Shown piece after piece: positions 58,247-64,000 of a stretch of 64,000 nt of DNA; within the stretch, counting starts at the first letter, position 1, and the number at the start of each line of letters is the position of its first letter. The notes beneath the pieces were generated by a model. The model was not told where the DNA came from, did not search any database, and saw only the letters and a list, made by a program, of their open reading frames with translations. The position numbers and the translations under genes are program-made. This DNA is from Paraburkholderia haematera (GTDB taxonomy: Bacteria; Pseudomonadota; Gammaproteobacteria; Burkholderiales; Burkholderiaceae), in assembly GCF_905220975.1 (NCBI RefSeq), contig NZ_CAJNBK010000001.1, positions 124,001 through 188,000 on the forward strand, read 5' to 3'.

Positions 58247-59095
58247 ATGACTTTGCCTTGCATCACCGCCGCGCGCCGCTTTGATAGCCACGCGCATCTG
58301 CCGTTCTGGATCGACGCCGAGCAGGTCGGCTGGGTTCGCTCGAGCGATGTGCCGTTGCTCGCGCGCTGGCCCGATGTGTTTGAAATCGACGCCACGCGCA
58401 TGACGCTCGCGCCTGCGTTCAACACCGCAGATTTGCGCAGTGCCGCGCTCGGTTCCGTAATCGGTGCGCTTGCCGCCGAGGGCCGTATTCCCGGCTGGCG
58501 CAATGAGACTTACGCGATCCGCAATGGGTTCGATGCGCCGCCGCTCGCGTACATCGAACGCGCGGCGTCGCGCTTCTTCGGCACGATGACCTACGCGGTG
58601 CATCTGAACGGCGTCGTAGAATACGCGGATGGCGCCCCGCAACTATGGATCGCGCGCCGCAGCGACACCAAGGCGACCGACCCGGGCATGCTCGACAATG
58701 TCGTGGCAGGCGGGATCGGCTGGGGCTTCGGCATCGAGGCGACGATCATCAAGGAGTGTTGGGAAGAAGCCGGCATTCCCGAGGAGATTGCCGCGCGCGC
58801 CACGGCTGGCCGCACCGCGCATGTGCTGCAATCGTTGCCGGAAGGCACACAGGCCGAACAGATTTTCATCTACGACCTCGCGCTGCCGGCCGATTTCGCG
58901 CCGCGTAACCAGGACGGGGAAGTGGGCGAACACCGGCTTGCGCGCATCGACGAAGCGGCGCGCTGGATCGAAGAAGGCGCGATGACGGTGGACGCGAGCC
59001 TCGCGACGCTGGATTGCCTGCTGCGCCGGCGCTGGATCGACGAAGACGCGTGTCCGGGCATCGAGACATTGTTTGCACCGCCGGCGCCTGGATAG
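58247..59095 (+). CDS. Nudix hydrolase with DUF4743 domain
   Basis: A 282-residue protein with an N-terminal DUF4743 domain (about 5-120) and a C-terminal Nudix domain. The Nudix box is VAGGIGWGFGIEATIIKECWEEAGI (near residue 165, given here in part), with Lys in place of the usual Arg in REX2EEXG. This layout resembles the Nudix part of eukaryotic Tnr3-like proteins that remove damaged thiamine pyrophosphate; a thiamine-repair role is a family-based guess. TTGGAG precedes the ATG. Confidence 0.85.
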   Translation: MTLPCITAARRFDSHAHLPFWIDAEQVGWVRSSDVPLLARWPDVFEIDATRMTLAPAFNTADLRSAALGSVIGALAAEGRIPGWRNETYAIRNGFDAPPLAYIERAASRFFGTMTYAVHLNGVVEYADGAPQLWIARRSDTKATDPGMLDNVVAGGIGWGFGIEATIIKECWEEAGIPEEIAARATAGRTAHVLQSLPEGTQAEQIFIYDLALPADFAPRNQDGEVGEHRLARIDEAARWIEEGAMTVDASLATLDCLLRRRWIDEDACPGIETLFAPPAPG

Positions 59096-59217
59096 GCACC
59101 TGAGTAAGCACCTGCCAGGCGCTGCTGCGACGAGCACGCCGGGTCACACCGTAGCACGCTGCATCAAGCAGGACGCACCGAACAAATCACGCACAAAAGA
59201 AGGGAGTCACCCAGGTC

Positions 59218-60087
59218 ATGTCGACCGATCACAGCTTTATTCTCAAACTGTCGTGCGCCGACCGGCCCGGCATCGTCCACGCGGTTTCGGGCTTTCTGTT
59301 CGAGCGTGGCAGCAATATTCTCGACTCCGCACAGTTCGGCGACAGCCGCACCGGCGAGTTCTTTATGCGCGTGCATTTCCAGCAGGTGGGCGGCGATCCG
59401 GGCCTGAACCTGTTGCGTACGTCGTTCGCGACGCTCGCTGAGCAGTTCGGCATGCGTTGGGAATTGCATGATGCTTCGGTGAAACCGCGCGTCGTCATCA
59501 TGGTGTCGAAGATCGGCCATTGCCTGAACGACCTGTTGTTCCGCTACCGCACCGGTCAACTGGGTATCGAGATTCCGGCGATCATCTCGAACCACAAGGA
59601 GTTCTATCAGCTCGCGGCCAGCTATGACATTCCGTTTCATCACTTCCCGCTGATGGGCGCCACGCCGGATGCCAAGGCCGCGCAGGAAGCACGCGTGCTC
59701 GAAGTGATCAACGAGCATCAAGCCGATCTGGTGGTGCTCGCCCGCTACATGCAGATTCTGTCGCCGCAGCTGTGCGAATCGCTCGCCGGCCGCGCGATCA
59801 ATATTCACCATTCGTTCCTGCCGAGCTTCAAGGGCGCGAAGCCGTATTACCAGGCGTTCGACCGTGGCGTGAAACTGATCGGCGCGACCGCGCATTACGT
59901 GACAACGGATCTCGACGAAGGTCCGATCATCGAGCAGGAAGTGGAGCGGGTCGATCACAGCATGACGCCGGAGCAGCTGACGGCGATCGGCCGTGACGTC
60001 GAATGCGTGACGCTCGCGCGTGCGGTGAAGTGGCACGTCGAGCATCGCGTCGTGTTGAACGGCAGCAAGACCGTGGTGTTTCGTTAA
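59218..60087 (+). CDS. purU: Formyltetrahydrofolate deformylase
   Basis: Hydrolyses 10-formyl-THF to THF and formate, balancing one-carbon pools. The 289-residue product has an N-terminal ACT domain (about 6-85, starting LKLSCADRPGIVHAVSGFL) and a formyltransferase-like domain with NIHHSFLPSFKGAKPYYQAF and ATAHYVTTDLDEGPII holding the catalytic Asn, His and Asp. Length matches PurU. Confidence 0.96.
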   Translation: MSTDHSFILKLSCADRPGIVHAVSGFLFERGSNILDSAQFGDSRTGEFFMRVHFQQVGGDPGLNLLRTSFATLAEQFGMRWELHDASVKPRVVIMVSKIGHCLNDLLFRYRTGQLGIEIPAIISNHKEFYQLAASYDIPFHHFPLMGATPDAKAAQEARVLEVINEHQADLVVLARYMQILSPQLCESLAGRAINIHHSFLPSFKGAKPYYQAFDRGVKLIGATAHYVTTDLDEGPIIEQEVERVDHSMTPEQLTAIGRDVECVTLARAVKWHVEHRVVLNGSKTVVFR

Positions 60088-60250
60088 GCGTTGTTGATGC
60101 ACTTTGCAGTGGGGGCGGCCAACCATGGCCGCATGACCCTGCTGCAAGCGTTCAAAGGGGGCTGTTCGGCGCGCTCTTCTTTCAGGGCAGCGCGAGCCGC
60201 CGCAAGTGCGGGCCGAATGAGTCCGGTGCGTGCTCGTCAGGTTCGTCAGG

Positions 60251-61504
60251 TCAGGAGCGTATCGCGGAGCCGCCCTCATCCCGCGTGTCGTGTGCAACTC
60301 GTGCGAGTCGTGCGAGTTGTGCGTTTTGCGCCGAACGGCCGCGCGCATTCAGTTTTCTCAGCCAGATCAGCAGTCCCGTTGCGCTGAGCACGGCGACCGC
60401 AATCCCCACCGCGCTAATCAGAATCCGGCCGCCGAGACCCAGGATGCGTCCCGAGTGCAGCGGGAATTGCACCTGCATGAAGATGTCGCCCGCCGTGCCC
60501 TTGCCGGGAATTTGCGCGCCGAGTAGTTTGCCGGTTGCCGCGTCCCAATACATCCACGGATTGCCGAGGCCGATGTCGCCGTGATCATTGCCGGTTGCGT
60601 AGAAGCCGACGCCGTAGGCGTGCAGGTATTCAGCGTAGTAAAGACCGCCCGGCGGCACCTTCAGGTTCTGCGCTTGACCGGCTTGTTCTGCGAGTTGCAC
60701 CACACGCTCGCGACTCAGCAACGGGTCGCCGGGCTGCGGCGCGCGCAGGATTTCGGGGTTGTTGACCGGATTCGGCGTGAGCGTCGAGAACAGCGACACG
60801 ATTGGCCGAACGACCGGTGCCGACAGATTCATCGACACCGACGTCAGCGCGACGATCGCCAGCAAGCCCCAGATCCACACGCCGCCTGAGCGGTGCAGAT
60901 CGAAGGTGAGCGCATAGCCGCCGCGCCCGAGGCGAAACGCGAACGACTTGCGCCATGCCTTGAAGCTCGGAAACGACAGCCATAGCGCGATCACACTATC
61001 GAACAGCCACACGATCCCGACCATGCCCATCAGCCACGTGCCGATGTCGACACCGCCGGTGAATGGCAATTGCAGCGTGTAGTGCAGCTTGTAGATGAAC
61101 GGAACCAGATTGAGCCGCGCGAGCGACACGGCGCCCCATTCGCGCCGCGCCTGGATATTGCCGGTGGCGGGATCGACGGCAATCTGATTGAAGCCGAGCG
61201 GGTAGGGCTGCTGCGTGGCGGGGTTGGTGCGCGGCAGCACCATCATCTGCAACGTGTGGCCGGGTTCAGCGGCGAGCGGCAAATACGTTACCTGCAGGCG
61301 CGGATCGGCCGCTTCGACGCGACGTGCCAACTCGAGCCCCGATAGCGCCGGGCCGGCGGTGCGCACTTTGAAGAACGACGGGTTCAGCGCCGCATCGAGT
61401 TCGTGGTCCCACGCGATGATCGCGCCAGTCAGGCCGGCGACGAACAGAAACAGCGCAATGGCGATACCGAACCAGCGGTGCAGGCGGACGAGCTGCCGCC
61501 TCAT
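60251..61504 (-). CDS. PepSY-associated membrane protein, iron-regulated type
   Basis: A 417-residue protein with four membrane helices. The start RLHRWFGIAIALFLFVAGLTGAIIAWDHELDAAL and the later YKLHYTLQLP and SFRLGRGGYALTFDLHRSGGVWIW follow the PiuB-type PepSY-TM family (histidines in the helices probably bind heme). Such proteins are often found with siderophore receptors and are thought to reduce ferric siderophores in the periplasm. A Fur-like box lies about 60 bases upstream. No receptor gene is adjacent in this window. The C terminus has a repetitive Arg/Ala-rich tail. Confidence 0.85.
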   Translation of the reverse strand: MRRQLVRLHRWFGIAIALFLFVAGLTGAIIAWDHELDAALNPSFFKVRTAGPALSGLELARRVEAADPRLQVTYLPLAAEPGHTLQMMVLPRTNPATQQPYPLGFNQIAVDPATGNIQARREWGAVSLARLNLVPFIYKLHYTLQLPFTGGVDIGTWLMGMVGIVWLFDSVIALWLSFPSFKAWRKSFAFRLGRGGYALTFDLHRSGGVWIWGLLAIVALTSVSMNLSAPVVRPIVSLFSTLTPNPVNNPEILRAPQPGDPLLSRERVVQLAEQAGQAQNLKVPPGGLYYAEYLHAYGVGFYATGNDHGDIGLGNPWMYWDAATGKLLGAQIPGKGTAGDIFMQVQFPLHSGRILGLGGRILISAVGIAVAVLSATGLLIWLRKLNARGRSAQNAQLARLARVAHDTRDEGGSAIRS

Positions 61505-61563
61505 AAGCGAGCCGGCGAATTGGAAAACGAGGGGAAACGGCGGGTCACGGTGTCGCGTTGTAA

Positions 61564-61580
61564 ATGGGAATTGTTCTCAT
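61564..61580 (-). promoter_or_regulatory. Fur-box-like palindrome upstream of PepSY gene
   Basis: On the minus strand ATGAGAACAATTCCCAT: seven-base arms around three bases with one mismatch. It resembles the ATGAGAAT-type Fur sites of proteobacteria and lies 60-76 bases upstream of the start. Confidence 0.6.
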
Positions 61581-61663
61581 CTTATGCGAATCGTGTGGCC
61601 TGCTGCAAGTTTTCAGTAAGCGCTGGGCGCCGCGCGGATCTGGCCTTCTGAAGACGGCGCAGG

Positions 61664-61690
61664 TAAAAAAAGCGGCACCGAAGCGCCGCT
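61664..61690 (-). terminator. Rho-independent terminator of the AI-2E family gene
   Basis: Minus-strand AGCGGCGC-TTCG-GTGCCGCT (61671-61690), an eight-pair stem (one G-U) with a stable UUCG loop, then T7. It lies 44 bases after the transporter stop. Confidence 0.9.
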
Positions 61691-61733
61691 ATTCACCGCA
61701 TCCGCTAAGCCCGCATCGCAGACGGGTTCGCGC

Positions 61734-62819
61734 TCACACCAGCCGCAGATAAATCAATTCCCGCTTGATATACGCATAGAAAATCGGCGCCGCGACCACG
61801 CCGGGGAGACCGAACGCGGCTTCCATTACAAGCATCGCGATCAACAGTTCCCAGGCGCGCGCCTCAATCTGACCACCGACGATACGCGCGTTCAGGAAGT
61901 ACTCCAGCTTGTGAATCACGATCAGGAATATCAACGACATGACCGCCGCCGGAAAGCTCACCGAGAGCGCCACCGCGACGATGATCGTGTTCGAGATCAG
62001 ATTGCCGATCACCGGCAGCAAGCCGACGATAAACGTCACCAGCACCAGCGTTTTGGAGAGTGGCAGCGTGTCGTGAAAGATCGGCAGGATTACCAGCAGG
62101 AAGATGCCGGTGAAGAACGCGTTGATCGCGGAAATCTTGACCTGAGCGAATACGATGCGGCGGAAGGCGTCGGCGAAACGGGTCACGCGCGTGACGAACG
62201 CCGTGGACAGCGGCAGCCGTTGCATATGCTTCTGTGCCCCGACCGCGATGATCGCGCCGATGATCATGCCGATCAGGATATGCGTGAAGCCGCGTGCGGC
62301 GCTCTTGCCGCTTTGCTGCAACATGTTCGCGTGCGTCTGCATCAACTCGGCTGCCTTCGTCTTCATCTGCTCGGTATCGACTGGCAGAGTGTTGGCGATA
62401 AATTGCGGAATCCGGCCGCGCGCCTGGTCGATCAACTGCATCGCCTGGTCGAGCAGCATCTGGACGCTCGGCACGTCGTTTTCAAAATGCTCGATAATGC
62501 CAAGCGTGAGGCCTGTCAGCGCACCCACAATGACGGTCGACAGGATAACCACCGCGAGCCAGCGCGCGCGCTGGCTCGACATGTGCCGTTCGATGCGCGG
62601 CGCGATGGTGTGCACGAGTTGAAACACCAGCAGCCCGGCCAGCAAGGCGCCGAGCAGCTTCAGTTCGATGACCGCCCACATGCCGATCAGCATCAGCACG
62701 TAACTGCCGATTTCGACCGCCGATAGCTTCGGCAGGCTCATGTCGCTCGTCAGCCTGACCGGGCGTGGGCGTAGGTCCTGCACTTGCCCGTCGTCGCTCG
62801 CCTGATTCCGCTTGGCCAT
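61734..62819 (-). CDS. AI-2E family transporter
   Basis: A 361-residue membrane protein with about seven helices and the long periplasmic/cytosolic segment (about 110-200) typical of the PerM/TqsA/YdgG family. Motifs include FVTRVTRFADAFRRIVFAQVKISAINAFFTGIF (noted by VTRFADAFRRIV) and HKLEYFLNARIVGGQI near the C terminus. Some members export autoinducer-2 and others move ions; this one cannot be assigned. It is just before uvrA on the minus strand. Confidence 0.9.
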   Translation of the reverse strand: MAKRNQASDDGQVQDLRPRPVRLTSDMSLPKLSAVEIGSYVLMLIGMWAVIELKLLGALLAGLLVFQLVHTIAPRIERHMSSQRARWLAVVILSTVIVGALTGLTLGIIEHFENDVPSVQMLLDQAMQLIDQARGRIPQFIANTLPVDTEQMKTKAAELMQTHANMLQQSGKSAARGFTHILIGMIIGAIIAVGAQKHMQRLPLSTAFVTRVTRFADAFRRIVFAQVKISAINAFFTGIFLLVILPIFHDTLPLSKTLVLVTFIVGLLPVIGNLISNTIIVAVALSVSFPAAVMSLIFLIVIHKLEYFLNARIVGGQIEARAWELLIAMLVMEAAFGLPGVVAAPIFYAYIKRELIYLRLV

Positions 62820-62853
62820 GGCTTATTCCGTCTCCAACCCGTGTTGTACAGCG

Positions 62854-64000
<1,147 letters not shown>

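Noticed and set aside
60286..60325. CRISPR-like or tandem repeat of GTGCGAGT units
   Set aside because: It is a short degenerate repeat inside the coding end of the PepSY gene (QLARLARVAHDTR), with no spacers.

Overview
This 64 kb window is chromosomal core DNA from a GC-rich beta-proteobacterium of the family Burkholderiaceae, most like Paraburkholderia or Burkholderia. The evidence is the gene order: an aa3 oxidase operon with subunit II fused to an OmpA-like domain, the kdsD-kdsC-lptCAB-rpoN-hpf-ptsN-hprK-rapZ block, the prs-rplY-pth block next to tRNA-Gln, ispE, lolB and a TPR gene, and a nag operon with a fused EIIA-HPr-EI. No integron, phage, insertion sequence, CRISPR array or rRNA operon was seen. 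Most of the window is well-conserved housekeeping sequence.

Layout. 1-10.7 kb: aa3-type cytochrome c oxidase (coxB, coxA, ctaG, coxC, small accessory proteins) followed by SURF1, a SCO-like membrane protein, heme A synthase, heme O synthase and a Sco copper chaperone, i.e. subunits plus heme and copper delivery in one run. 10.8-14.9 kb: a YciI protein, a chemoreceptor, an orphan MetQ and a MarR-GNAT fusion. 15.1-22.7 kb: N-acetylglucosamine uptake and catabolism (GntR regulator, NagA, SIS-type deaminase, EIIA-HPr-EI, NagE), closed by a perfect palindromic terminator. 22.7-25.9 kb: cytochrome bd oxidase (cydP-A-B-X, minus strand). 26.2-27.3 kb: rpoH with a perfect CIRCE operator. 27.5-34 kb: PagL, an NTF2-like protein, a C-terminally truncated 2-isopropylmalate synthase, a YbiB-like protein, a fumarylpyruvate hydrolase/maleylacetoacetate isomerase pair, and ftsY. 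34-45.2 kb: rsmD, coaD, ferredoxin, hisC, pth, rplY, prs, tRNA-Gln(UUG), ispE, lolB, a TPR protein, mutM and mutY. 45.2-54.7 kb: a LON-domain protein, rapZ, hprK, ptsN, hpf, rpoN, lptB, lptA, lptC, kdsC and kdsD. 54.8-64 kb: a CPA2 antiporter, apt, a LysE exporter, a Nudix protein, purU, a PepSY membrane protein behind a Fur-like box, an AI-2E-family transporter and the 3' part of uvrA.

Functional links. Two terminal oxidases (aa3 and bd) lie about 13 kb apart. The PTS phosphocarrier fused to EIIA and EI keeps a serine exactly 31 residues after its active histidine, the spacing of His15/Ser46 in free HPr, and an HprK gene is in the same window, so carbon-PTS and PTS-Ntr cross-talk is possible. 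The Kdo and LPS-transport genes (kdsD, kdsC, lptC, lptA, lptB) overlap by 1 or 4 bases or lie 20 bases apart and are followed by the RpoN/PTS-Ntr genes.

I did not find a clearly new multi-gene system. The most unusual items are single features: the OmpA-tailed CoxB, a second EIIB domain in NagE that has lost its cysteine, the truncated LeuA, three GTATC sites repeated every 11 bases upstream of the MarR-GNAT gene, CIRCE control of rpoH, and a dispersed 23-base repeat pair.
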